Positions 17,150 through 23,822 are shown, counted from the first letter of the stretch. The stretch is 54,985 nucleotides of DNA from Candidatus Nealsoniibacteriota bacterium (GCA_030617105.1 JAUWWC010000004.1:1-54985), one strand, 5' to 3'. Notes: generated by a model not told the origin, from the letters alone. Numbers and translations are program-made.

Positions 17150-17368
17150 ATGAAATGCGACCATATCTTATGCGAGTATCATTCAATAGTACATAGAACA
17201 TGCGAACAAGGACTGAATCCTAAAACCTGCGAATATACAGGATATCAAAAAGGTTATAAAAGAGGTTTTTCAGAATGCTTGTATGATTATTCCATATTCT
17301 TAATAATATGGAAGAGAATCGTAATAATATGGAAGAGAATCGTAAAGTTGATACGAAGAGTAGTATAA
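17150..17368 (+). CDS. Small Cys-rich orphan protein (72 aa)
   Basis: Not recognised. The N-terminal half has five or more Cys/His residues (MKCDHILCEYHSIVH, CEQGLNPKTCEY, SECLYD), which could bind metal. The C-terminal half has a perfect duplication IIWKRIV-IIWKRIV made by a 21-bp tandem repeat and is basic/amphipathic. GAAAGGAT precedes the ATG. It has its own promoter and a downstream hairpin before tRNA-Ala. Confidence 0.6.
   Translation: MKCDHILCEYHSIVHRTCEQGLNPKTCEYTGYQKGYKRGFSECLYDYSIFLIIWKRIVIIWKRIVKLIRRVV
17302..17343 (+). repeat. 21-bp tandem duplication inside the 72-aa gene
   Basis: Two perfect 21-bp units (17302-17322 and 17323-17343) begin AATAATATGGAAGAG. The duplication keeps frame and doubles the peptide IIWKRIV. 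Confidence 0.9.
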
Positions 17369-17388
17369 AAAAACTACTCTTCTATTTT
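17355..17388 (+). terminator. Hairpin between the 72-aa gene and tRNA-Ala
   Basis: A perfect 10-bp stem (GAAGAGTAGT / ACTACTCTTC) is followed by TATTTT. The T-run is weak. It ends just before the tRNA 5' end, so it may terminate or act as a processing signal. Confidence 0.65.
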
Positions 17389-18973
17389 AGGGCCCATAGT
17401 ATAGTGGTAAAACACGTCCGTGGCACGGACGAATCGTGGGTTCGACTCCCACTGGGTCCACCACTTGTGATTTTTTGATAGATTTCACCCCTGAAAACTG
17501 CTGATTTAAGTTAAAAATGAGGCCTAATTTAGTGGTTCCAAAACCTGTTTTTCTGTCATAGGGAATTCCGTCTGGAAATACTAACTTTTGGAACCGAGGA
17601 CGAACTTGAGGCGATAGATCAAACCATTGCCTGTCTAAGTTGCTGATAAAGTTAGTCGCATAGATTAAAGCCCCTTCAATATCAAACTGCTCTATTCGGG
17701 ATTCGCTTAATGATATTTTAGCAGCAGCAATTTCATTCTCTACTTCTTCTTTTCTTTCTTGAAATTCATCTCTTGTATAAGAACCATCTTCACGCATCTC
17801 AAAGATGCGTTTTCTTTTATCTTGAAGTACGGCTAAATATCTCTCATATTTCTTTGCATCCAGTTCAAAACTCTTACCTTTTTCTTCCCATAGATCAAGA
17901 ACAGTTGCCTTAAAGATATTAAGGAACTTTTCTTTGGGAGTGATTTTTTCTAAATACTTGAGGAATTCTTTTTCAAGGGTTTCTTTTGGAATGCTCTTAC
18001 CGAATAAGGAACATTCTTTATTATGGCAATGGTAATAGAAATATTTACCACCATTACCCCGAGAAGCACTTCCAGTTAAAGGTCTATTACATGAGGCACA
18101 AATTACTGTTCTACGTAAAGGGAAGTCCGGGTTGTATTTCTCATGCTTGTCCTTATTCGCCTTGCCAGAGCGAACGAGGCGGATTCTACGGGCTTCTTCT
18201 GGAGTGATCATAGGTTTATGTAATCCTTTTACTTCTTCGCCAGTAAAAGTATTAGGCAATATTCCTGCATAAAACTTGAGGTATTTGCCTAATATTCTAT
18301 CTACAAATTGTGTTGATGTTTTCCAGCCCCGGATTCTACTTAGCCCCCATTTATCAAGTAATCCTGCCAGTTCTACTTGAGAATAAAGTCCTTTGGCATA
18401 TTCTTTTAGGCCTTTCTGGATAATCGGGAAAGTTTTCTCATTAGGAGGATTTGGTTCGGTTTTCTTTTCTCCTCGTCTTTTGAAGTTGGTGTTTTGATAG
18501 CCGGGAGGAGCCTTCCAAGGCCAGAGACCTTGATTTATCTTAGCGCTCATGCCATCAACGCAACGTTGTGTTCGTATGGCGTTATCAAATTCTGAAAATC
18601 CTGCAAGTATTGTTTCAAATAGTTTAGTTGTTGGTTCGCTTCCGATTGGTTCTGTAACTGAATGTAGCGTAACACCATAACCTAATAATAATTTTCTAAT
18701 ATAAAAATGATCTTCGGCATTACGAGCAAATCTGTCCACTTTGGCTACCACAAAAGCATCTATTTTATCCTTATTCTTTCTACAAAATTCTATAGCTCTC
18801 AAGAATTCAGCTCTGTCAGCTGTTTTAGCTGAAGCTCCTTCTTCACGGAAAACTGCTGATACCTTAATATCTTTTTCTTTGCAATACTTATTACAAAGCT
18901 CCTCTTGAAAATCTAAAGAAGTTCCTTTTACTTGCTCATCGCTTGATACTCTTGTGTAAATAACTGCTTGCAT
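17387..18973 (-). CDS. Large serine recombinase (integrase), 3' end antisense to tRNA-Ala
   Basis: A site-specific recombinase of 528 aa. The N-terminal resolvase domain has IYTRVSSDEQVKGTS with the nucleophile Ser at residue 10, then VVAKVDRFARNAEDH. The recombinase domain follows (GLWPWKAPPGYQN) and then the zinc ribbon (CASCNRPLTGSASRG, CHNKEC) and coiled coil. I chose the ATG at 18973, directly before QAVIYTRVSS. A longer upstream frame lacks family similarity. The last 24 or so residues (VDPVGVEPTIRPCHGR and on) are an antisense reading of tRNA-Ala, as expected when an integrase gene abuts its attachment region. It is the likely integrase of the 16.7-kb element. Confidence 0.93.
   Translation of the reverse strand: MQAVIYTRVSSDEQVKGTSLDFQEELCNKYCKEKDIKVSAVFREEGASAKTADRAEFLRAIEFCRKNKDKIDAFVVAKVDRFARNAEDHFYIRKLLLGYGVTLHSVTEPIGSEPTTKLFETILAGFSEFDNAIRTQRCVDGMSAKINQGLWPWKAPPGYQNTNFKRRGEKKTEPNPPNEKTFPIIQKGLKEYAKGLYSQVELAGLLDKWGLSRIRGWKTSTQFVDRILGKYLKFYAGILPNTFTGEEVKGLHKPMITPEEARRIRLVRSGKANKDKHEKYNPDFPLRRTVICASCNRPLTGSASRGNGGKYFYYHCHNKECSLFGKSIPKETLEKEFLKYLEKITPKEKFLNIFKATVLDLWEEKGKSFELDAKKYERYLAVLQDKRKRIFEMREDGSYTRDEFQERKEEVENEIAAAKISLSESRIEQFDIEGALIYATNFISNLDRQWFDLSPQVRPRFQKLVFPDGIPYDRKTGFGTTKLGLIFNLNQQFSGVKSIKKSQVVDPVGVEPTIRPCHGRVLPLYYGP
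17390..17463 (+). tRNA. tRNA-Ala (anticodon GGC) with encoded CCA
   Basis: Acceptor GGGCCCA/TGGGTCC has the G3-U70 wobble that identifies alanine tRNAs. The anticodon stem is CGTCC/GGACG with loop GTGGCAC (anticodon GGC). The T-arm is GTGGG/CCCAC with TTCGACT. The discriminator is A, followed by an encoded CCA (17461-17463), unlike tRNA-Lys at 16004. The opposite strand is read by the 3' end of the serine recombinase ORF. Confidence 0.93.
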
Positions 18974-18978
18974 AAAAC

Positions 18979-19049
18979 TTAAAGGGACAGTCTGGTTGCT
19001 CAATCCACTTGCTCCGAAGAGTAGCCTTATCGACAGACTGCCCCTTAAA
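18979..19049. repeat. Imperfect inverted repeat upstream of the recombinase
   Basis: Arms 18979-18994 and 19034-19049 match over 14 of 16 bp (core GGGACAGTCTG with CAGACTGCCCC) around a 39-nt centre. The arms flank the start of the recombinase ATG region. It could be an operator, leader structure or recombination site. Confidence 0.6.
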
Positions 19050-19119
19050 GATAACAAGGCAAGAAAAATCTTCGGAGAATGTTATATGGATTGTGGCAAC
19101 GCTTTAATTATAACACATT

Positions 19120-19305
19120 TTATTTTTTAAATAAATCATATTTCTGTGGATAACATTTTTGGTTTTTCTTTATATTTTTATCTCGTTGCCATTTTTCAAA
19201 AATAATTTCAGCAAGTATACGAAAACTATCCCTGATTTCTTCGGCTTCTTTATCAGAAATATTCTCATCGCCTAACAGTTTTTTGATTTGCTTAATACTT
19301 AACAT
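19120..19305 (-). CDS. Small element protein (61 aa)
   Basis: Not recognised. Helical and charged, beginning MLSIKQIKKLLGDENISD and ending with a basic tail (KKNQKCYPQKYDLFKK). I prefer the ATG at 19305. It overlaps the last codons of the reading frame that continues from the upstream replication-like gene, which suggests translational coupling. A longer frame from 19332 has no ribosome site. Confidence 0.5.
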   Translation of the reverse strand: MLSIKQIKKLLGDENISDKEAEEIRDSFRILAEIIFEKWQRDKNIKKNQKCYPQKYDLFKK

Positions 19306-19384
19306 AACTTTTTGGAGGTAGAACAATAGCATGTTTGATTCTTGGCTTTACACCCTTATCAAATATTTGAGCTTTGGATCTAAT
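19292..19384 (-). pseudogene. In-frame continuation after the stop of the replication-like gene
   Basis: After the TAA at 19385-19387 the same frame stays open for 30 codons. It reads protein-like (AQIFDKGVKPRIKHAIVLPP), then stops 11 nt inside the next gene. It may be the original C-terminus cut off by a nonsense mutation. It has no good start of its own. Confidence 0.35.
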
Positions 19385-20320
19385 TTACTCATAGCATTCT
19401 TCATTTTCAAAGGAATTTATCCATTTGCCTATGATGTATTCTCCGAAGATTGTAGCGAGATTTAGCCCCATATCTTTCCGATCTTTCTCGCATTCCTCAC
19501 TGTTAAAATAATAGTCAATCAAATCAACGGCTGCCTCCGAGCTGTATTTGTCCAAAAACCCTGAGATCCGTTCATGTGCTTTTACTGATAGATCCGGGGG
19601 CTCAATCCCTTTCTTTTTTAAGACAAAGGAACGGAAATACTCCCATACATCATTGGGGTAATAGAACTCTAGTTTCTCAGAATCCTTATCTGCTTCAGGT
19701 GCAGAGCCCTCTTCCTTCCCTGCCTCGCCTTTCTCAGGGGAGGGAAAAGAAGAAGACAAGGGAGAGGAAGGAACCATTCCTCTCTCTTCTTCTTTATCTT
19801 TATCTCTCTTAGGACCTCTGCTCGGCTCAGAATCTAAATCTTTGGTTTCCCGTTCATTTTCAGGGGTTTTCGACCCTTTCAAGCTCTGCTTGGCCTTTGA
19901 AAGCTCTGCTTGTTGATCCTTATTTTTGGAAGACAGCTCTGCTGGACCTCTGCTCGAGCTCTGCTGGAAGCGGTGAGAAATATCGGTATATCGCTTATTC
20001 ATTAAAGGAAAACCTTGAAGCTCAACCTCTACCGGGCCTCTGCCTCCGCTATGCTCTTTAAACCATAACCTCTGCTTCTTTTTTAGAGAAATCATAATTT
20101 TTGTTAGTTTATTGACCAAATCTTTAGTATGAGGAAATCTACCCTTTAGTTCCTTCGCTAGAATTCCGTAATTTACCGCTACTTTTCCTGTAACTGGATT
20201 TGCTTTTAGCCATAACCATTCCCTGACTGCGTATTCGTCCCAAGAGATTTCTCCGGATTCTAATTCATATTTCCATTGGTCTACAGGAATTTTTAGAAAT
20301 CTTTCTTTTGTTTGGTCCAT
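19385..20320 (-). CDS. Putative replication / DNA-binding protein of the element
   Basis: A 311-aa protein. The N-terminal 110 residues look like a winged-helix module of plasmid or phage replication proteins (VREWLWLKANPVTGKVAVNY, GILAKELKGRFPHTKDL). Then comes a low-complexity charged Ser/Pro/Glu linker and a C-terminal helical part (YYPNDVWEYFRSFVLKKKG, IGKWINSFENEECYE). The function is inferred only from architecture and from its place next to integrase and methylase genes. The linker DNA carries four copies of AGCTCTGCT. A leader with interleaved inverted repeats lies 17 nt upstream of the ATG. Confidence 0.6.
   Translation of the reverse strand: MDQTKERFLKIPVDQWKYELESGEISWDEYAVREWLWLKANPVTGKVAVNYGILAKELKGRFPHTKDLVNKLTKIMISLKKKQRLWFKEHSGGRGPVEVELQGFPLMNKRYTDISHRFQQSSSRGPAELSSKNKDQQAELSKAKQSLKGSKTPENERETKDLDSEPSRGPKRDKDKEEERGMVPSSPLSSSFPSPEKGEAGKEEGSAPEADKDSEKLEFYYPNDVWEYFRSFVLKKKGIEPPDLSVKAHERISGFLDKYSSEAAVDLIDYYFNSEECEKDRKDMGLNLATIFGEYIIGKWINSFENEECYE
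19882..19965. repeat. Four copies of 9-mer AGCTCTGCT (iteron-like)
   Basis: Perfect copies at 19882-19890, 19902-19910, 19935-19943 and 19957-19965, with related CCTCTGCT words beside them. Spacing is about 20-33 bp. It could be low-complexity coding sequence or a replication-protein binding cluster. Confidence 0.5.
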
Positions 20321-20336
20321 ATGGATTCTAGAAATT

Positions 20337-20388
20337 AAAAAGCTGAGGAAACCAGGAGAGGAAACCTCAGCTTTTTAATCTCCTGGTT
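20337..20388 (-). promoter_or_regulatory. Leader with interleaved inverted repeats (attenuator-like)
   Basis: Four arms in order: AAAAAGCTGAGG (20337-20348), AACCAGGAGA (20350-20359), CCTCAGCTTTTT (20365-20376), TCTCCTGGTT (20379-20388). Arm 1 pairs with 3 and arm 2 with 4, so the helices interleave (pseudoknot or mutually exclusive). On the minus strand the 12-bp helix ends in TTTTT, a terminator, 17 nt before the ATG of the replication-like gene. Confidence 0.75.
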
Positions 20389-20446
20389 TAAAATAAATTT
20401 ATCGATTATTAAAGAAAGGAGACAGAACGCTGAAGTCACCCTCTGC

Positions 20447-21490
20447 TTAGTTTGCTTTTGGTTTCTTTCTGAAAATAAGCAAGTCTCGATTTACAGCAAC
20501 TAATTCTTTCTTCCTTTTACATGCTCCCATTACCTGAGGACCAACTTGTTGCGACGAGACAGGCACTGCAATCCTTCTGATTAAGCCGAATTTCTCAAGT
20601 AGTATTATCGTAAAATCAAAGGGAATATCTTTATATTGGGTTTTGATTGCCATCGGAGCGATTAGAACTGTTAAGATATTCTTTTCTTTTAAAAATTTAG
20701 AAGTCTGTTCAAATATCAGTTCCATTTCCGTAAGATAATCTTTATAAGAGAGCCGGGAAATTCCGCCATAGGCCTCTTCTTGCTGCGACCAGTATGGAGG
20801 GTCGATGAAAACTAAATCAGCTTTTTCATTGATCGGCCATTTCTTTGTAGCATCATGCTGGATAATGTCTTTTCTTACCGGTCTGGTGTCGAAGGCGATA
20901 CATTTTCTATTCATATCGTGACAAACATCTACGGTTGTACCGCCACCGGCCATTGGATCGATTACCAAGTCATTTTCTTTAGTCCAATAGTAGAGGACAT
21001 TTTGAATTATCTGACCGGGAATTTTTCCTGGAAAATCCTCAGTCCCAAATTTCTTATCGCATGAAGCGAAATTCCAAACATCAGTATAGCGAAGCCAAAT
21101 TGGATTACTATTTTTAGGTTGAGGAAGATAATAGTTGCAGATTTTATGCCAGCTAATATTCTTGCCTTCGGGGAGTTCATCGAGTTCAGGATACTTTTTA
21201 GCAAATTGAATTGCTTGTTCAATCGTTCTTTGGCTTTTATTCAAAGATGTCGCAACGCGTTGCGTTATCTTCTTTCCATAAACTTTTGCTTTCCTAAAGT
21301 TAGCATTCTCTTCCGGAATTCTTTTTCCGAGCATATGATAACCCTCAATCAAAGTCCACCGGGAAGTGAATACGGACTCTGTGATAATGGCTTGACATTC
21401 TTCGATCAGAGCCTGATACCATTCTTCGCTTTCCAACGGCGTTATAATTTTCTTCGGGGATACTTGGTTTAATGTTAGTTTGTTGCTCAT
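20447..21490 (-). CDS. DNA methyltransferase with ParB/DUF-like N-terminal region
   Basis: A 347-aa DNA methyltransferase, probably adenine-N6. An N-terminal helical region (about 1-120; MLGKRIPEENANFRKAKVYG) resembles helix-turn-helix nuclease/ParB-associated modules. Then come motif I DPMAGGGTT (179-187) and the catalytic DPPYW (230-234). I chose the ATG at 21490 (MSNKLTLNQ). The ORF extends upstream to 21586, but that part lies in the structured leader. It may be an orphan methylase of the mobile element that protects it from restriction. No partner nuclease is adjacent. Confidence 0.87.
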   Translation of the reverse strand: MSNKLTLNQVSPKKIITPLESEEWYQALIEECQAIITESVFTSRWTLIEGYHMLGKRIPEENANFRKAKVYGKKITQRVATSLNKSQRTIEQAIQFAKKYPELDELPEGKNISWHKICNYYLPQPKNSNPIWLRYTDVWNFASCDKKFGTEDFPGKIPGQIIQNVLYYWTKENDLVIDPMAGGGTTVDVCHDMNRKCIAFDTRPVRKDIIQHDATKKWPINEKADLVFIDPPYWSQQEEAYGGISRLSYKDYLTEMELIFEQTSKFLKEKNILTVLIAPMAIKTQYKDIPFDFTIILLEKFGLIRRIAVPVSSQQVGPQVMGACKRKKELVAVNRDLLIFRKKPKAN

Positions 21491-21518
21491 AGAATCAATA
21501 TTTATTACTAAAGAAAAA

Positions 21519-21575
21519 CTCTGGGCGCCTGTACCGGGAAGCCCAGAGCTAATGCCAATTGGCTTTGGTACAGGC
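21519..21575 (-). promoter_or_regulatory. Second interleaved inverted-repeat leader, ending in a terminator
   Basis: Arms CTCTGGGC (21519-21526), GCCTGTACC (21527-21535), GCCCAGAG (21541-21548), GGTACAGGC (21567-21575). Arms 1/3 and 2/4 pair perfectly and interleave. On the minus strand the 8-bp helix is followed by TTTTTCTT, then the methyltransferase ATG 28 nt later. It has the same architecture as 20337-20388. Confidence 0.78.
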
Positions 21576-21600
21576 TGATAAAACAAGCTTTATTAAAATA

Positions 21601-21632
21601 AAAAACCAGACACTATAGTGCAGTGCCTGGTT
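21601..21632 (-). terminator. Terminator overlapping the end of a 27-codon leader ORF
   Basis: An 11-nt stem (AACCAGACACT / AGTGCCTGGTT, one mismatch) reads into TTTTTTATTTT on the minus strand. The stop codon of the small ORF lies at the loop edge, so a translating ribosome would cover the stem. Confidence 0.8.
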
Positions 21633-21696
21633 CTAAATCAAAAAATCCAACGAGTTTCAGCGAGAAAGCACTAATAGTGTTTCCTCTTTTGCTCAT
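21613..21696 (-). CDS. Putative 27-aa leader peptide
   Basis: Begins MSKRGNTISAFSLKLV and ends in DLEPGTAL, terminating within the hairpin at 21601-21632. AAGGAGGT lies upstream at a rather long spacing (about 14 nt). It lies between a minus-strand promoter and the methyltransferase gene, so it fits a transcription-attenuation leader. No run of regulatory codons is seen. Confidence 0.45.
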   Translation of the reverse strand: MSKRGNTISAFSLKLVGFFDLEPGTAL

Positions 21697-21786
21697 TGGA
21701 TTGAGGCCTACCTCCTTATTGGATTAAGAACCTGATTAGAAAATCAGGAAAGAGAGAATAATATTCTAATTTTAAAAGCTATTTTT

Positions 21787-21815
21787 ATTTTAAGCGATTT
21801 AAAAAGACTTGTCAA
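21787..21815 (-). promoter_or_regulatory. Promoter of the methyltransferase leader transcript
   Basis: Minus-strand TTGACA (21810-21815), 17-bp spacer, TAAAAT (21787-21792). It starts a leader of about 290 nt containing a micro-ORF and two terminators before the methyltransferase gene. Confidence 0.8.
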
Positions 21816-21857
21816 GTGGAAAAAACGTGATAACAGATTTCCTTATCAAATCACCGA

Positions 21858-21898
21858 AAAAAAAGAAAAATCGGCAGAGCCATTTTGACCCTACCGAT
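21858..21898 (-). terminator. Terminator of the Zn-ribbon gene
   Basis: On the minus strand ATCGGTAG pairs with CTGCCGAT and runs into TTTTTCTTTTTTTTT. It lies 38 nt after the stop of the 21936-22373 gene. Confidence 0.85.
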
Positions 21899-21935
21899 CT
21901 TCTTTTTCGGCCACAAGGAGCCGTTTGCTCTATTA

Positions 21936-22373
21936 CTATTCAGCAAAAACTGTCAGCAAGTCTTCATCACAAGGCATTTTCTTTTCCGCTTCTGAAATAA
22001 AGGGTTTAGTGAAATTACATATGGGCCAGCTACTACAACCATAAAAGTGATACGGTTTGCCAGTCTTACTACTGATTCCAGATTTCTCTACAAGAGACGC
22101 TTCACATTTCGGACAGATACCGGGGTTATCTTTCTTTTCTTCTTTTTTGATCTGTTTCTTTCCGTTTCCGGGCTTGTTCTTAACTTTCTTCTCCGGTTTA
22201 TCTTCTTTGCCGTCAATCAAACTTTTCAGTTCTTGATAAGCTTTCCAAACCCGTTCTGGTGATTTATTTCTGAGAGTAATCAAAACCGATTTTGAGAGGA
22301 TCTGACCTGAAGGGCTTGAATTCGTTGTTTCAGAAAGAGACACAAAAGGATATTCTTCTGATTCTAATTTCAT
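21936..22373 (-). CDS. Topoisomerase-type zinc-ribbon protein (145 aa)
   Basis: The C-terminal half has a four-Cys ribbon (ICPKCEASLVEKSG, YHFYGCSSWPICNFTKPF) like those at the ends of type IA topoisomerases and restriction-related proteins. The N-terminal half is helical, with a lysine-rich linker. No catalytic domain is present. It is probably a nucleic-acid binding accessory protein of the element. Confidence 0.65.
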   Translation of the reverse strand: MKLESEEYPFVSLSETTNSSPSGQILSKSVLITLRNKSPERVWKAYQELKSLIDGKEDKPEKKVKNKPGNGKKQIKKEEKKDNPGICPKCEASLVEKSGISSKTGKPYHFYGCSSWPICNFTKPFISEAEKKMPCDEDLLTVFAE

Positions 22374-22394
22374 GATTTTTTAATTTGCAATTAA

Positions 22395-22454
22395 AAGGCC
22401 AGGAGTCGACCTTTCTTACAACCTCCCGGCTTAATTTAGACCTCACAAGGAAGG
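22395..22454 (-). promoter_or_regulatory. Possible third interleaved leader, upstream of the Zn-ribbon gene
   Basis: On the minus strand AAGCCGGGAG pairs with CTCCTGGCCTT (one bulge) and is followed by TTAATT. A weaker CCTTCCTT / AAGAAAGG pairing interleaves with it (one mismatch). The arm order matches the two strong examples. Confidence 0.4.
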
Positions 22455-22461
22455 CCTGTTT

Positions 22462-22689
22462 TCATCTGACTCTAACAGCATTTTCTTTAATTTCTTTCAC
22501 ATACACATCACCACATTCTCCTTTCGGCACAATTGGGCTTTTAACCAAGCAAAACCATCGAGCAAAGAGTTTGTCATCATCTCTTTGCCATTTCTTCAAG
22601 ACGAACCATTTCCAGCTTCTGTCAGGAGTTTGCCAGACTTCATAAGCGTTTCTAGGTTTTACTGTTTTAGCGCAAAGATTCTTTCTCAT
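22462..22689 (-). CDS. Small plasmid/phage-type protein (75 aa)
   Basis: Basic, Trp-rich: NAYEVWQTPDRSWKWFVLKK, LFARWFCLVKSP, GECGDVYVKEIKENA. I recall similar proteins as uncharacterised genes on plasmids and integrated elements, but no function is known to me. A short A+T-rich hairpin with a T-run precedes the ATG. Confidence 0.6.
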   Translation of the reverse strand: MRKNLCAKTVKPRNAYEVWQTPDRSWKWFVLKKWQRDDDKLFARWFCLVKSPIVPKGECGDVYVKEIKENAVRVR

Positions 22690-22747
22690 GAATCTAAAAA
22701 GACTTCCTAAATAAGAAGCCTTGATTTAATACTTCCAGAATGCGGTT

Positions 22748-22948
22748 TTACTGATTGGTTCTTTCTTTTTCCCGCTGTCGCTCAATCGCCTCTTCTAAAT
22801 CCGCAATTGAGCAGCCAATTTCTCTAGTCTGTTTTTGCAGGTAGTCCGCAATCGCCTGCCTGCACTGGCGTACAATAGGCCCCTTTGCAGCATATTCTCT
22901 CAGACGCCATAGATCAGATAATTGTTCTTTAGGAATAATCAAATACAT
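22748..22948 (-). CDS. Small ribbon-helix-helix-like protein (66 aa)
   Basis: A short strand (MYLIIPKEQL) followed by two charged helices (LREYAAKGPIVRQCRQAIAD, IADLEEAIERQREKE) suggests a CopG-like DNA-binding fold, although the match is loose. It starts 10 nt after the stop of the 119-aa gene, so they are probably co-transcribed. Confidence 0.5.
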   Translation of the reverse strand: MYLIIPKEQLSDLWRLREYAAKGPIVRQCRQAIADYLQKQTREIGCSIADLEEAIERQREKERTNQ

Positions 22949-22958
22949 AGTTTTAGAA

Positions 22959-23318
22959 TTAATAAATTATGGCTAAAATAGTTAAGACAAAAATTGAAGC
23001 CAGGATTATAATTCGAATAAGCTTATAATTCACACGCCTTCTGTCTTTAAACTCTTTGACAATTTCATTTATCGTTGGCTTTGGACCATCAACAAGGAAA
23101 TGGGTCTTAACACAGTCCGGAACTCTATCTTCATGCCTCCTTAGAGCCTGCAGTCCTTGGTTATAGAGATAAGTCTTCTGTTCCCTCAATTCAGCCTTTC
23201 TATCAGGATTCTTTACTTTCTTATTAAGCGAATCTAAACGCTTTATCTCTTTTTTCTGATCCAATAAGAAATCGCTAATCGTGTACAATATTATTGGGAA
23301 AATCATAGGTTTAAGCAA
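22959..23318 (-). CDS. Tail-anchored small element protein (119 aa)
   Basis: Not recognised. A charged helical region with coiled-coil character (DQKKEIKRLDSLNKKVKN) is followed by a C-terminal membrane span (LIRIIILASIFVLTILAIIY). The start could also be the internal Met at 23306. It is the first gene of a minus-strand unit with the 66-aa gene. Confidence 0.5.
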   Translation of the reverse strand: MLKPMIFPIILYTISDFLLDQKKEIKRLDSLNKKVKNPDRKAELREQKTYLYNQGLQALRRHEDRVPDCVKTHFLVDGPKPTINEIVKEFKDRRRVNYKLIRIIILASIFVLTILAIIY

Positions 23319-23323
23319 TTAAA

Positions 23324-23381
23324 CTTTTTTAACCTTGGCCCCGACCTTTAAGAATTAAAAAAGCCAAAGTTTCAATTTTGG
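23324..23381 (-). promoter_or_regulatory. Leader structure before the 119-aa gene
   Basis: On the minus strand CCAAA...TTTGG forms a hairpin followed by CTTTTTT, a terminator-like element. Downstream GCCAAGGT and TTAAAAAAG can pair with ACTTTGGC and CTTTTTTAA in interleaved order. Less convincing than 20337 and 21519. Confidence 0.35.
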
Positions 23382-23480
23382 TTGAGATAAAATGCTATCA
23401 ATCGTGGTAAACGATATCTGCTCTCTCTTCTTTATTGGTAATAGAGGAAGTTAATTATGCCTTTCCCCTTTTCTCAGAAT

Positions 23481-23504
23481 ATAGTACCTTTTTTAATAGT
23501 ACCT
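23481..23504. repeat. Direct repeat ATAGTACCT x2 (possible operator)
   Basis: Copies at 23481-23489 and 23496-23504, 15 bp apart, next to a minus-strand TTGACC (23507-23512). The spacing would put two repressor monomers close to one face of the helix. Confidence 0.45.
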
Positions 23505-23728
23505 CTGGTCAAATCCAAAATTTCAAAACTTGTCTAAAAAAAATCCTCTTATTAAAAAAAGATTATGTTATTTCTTTTTAAAAAATAAAAACGGGCCTTT
23601 TTCCTGGATTCGTCTCAACACGAACTGAATTCGTGTTTAAAAAGTAAAATAATTTAAGGGATTTTAAGGTCTAAATGATACCCTGAGAAATAAGGTTTTA
23701 AGCTAAAACTAGTGGGAGTTTGGGTGTT

Positions 23729-23773
23729 TTAGAGTGGAGAGATACTCTCTCTATCTCTAAGCTTGTTTTTTTT
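23729..23773 (+). terminator. Terminator upstream of the 307-aa membrane gene
   Basis: TTAGAG...CTCTAA with inner AGAGA/TCTCT pairing is followed by TTGTTTTTTTT. No gene ends here, so it may end a short RNA or act as an attenuator. Confidence 0.6.
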
Positions 23774-23801
23774 GTTGGTTTATGCTATTATGTAAAATCA
23801 A

Positions 23802-23822
23802 GTTAAGAAATTGTTTCTTAAC
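23802..23822. repeat. Palindrome GTTAAGAAA-TTG-TTTCTTAAC
   Basis: A perfect 9-bp inverted repeat with a 3-nt centre, 40 nt before the next ATG. It is a candidate operator or leader hairpin. Confidence 0.65.

Noticed and set aside
18974-19057. Longer start for the serine recombinase
   Set aside because: The added residues do not resemble the family and lie in the inverted-repeat leader. The ATG directly before QAVIYTRVSS fits the family start.
21491-21586. Upstream extension of the methyltransferase
   Set aside because: The extension is the structured leader with perfect interleaved repeats and a terminator. Residues are not protein-like.
23458-23538. 26-codon plus-strand ORF in the divergent intergenic region
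   Set aside because: Weak ribosome site, no promoter, and it overlaps the operator-like repeat. Kept only as a possibility.
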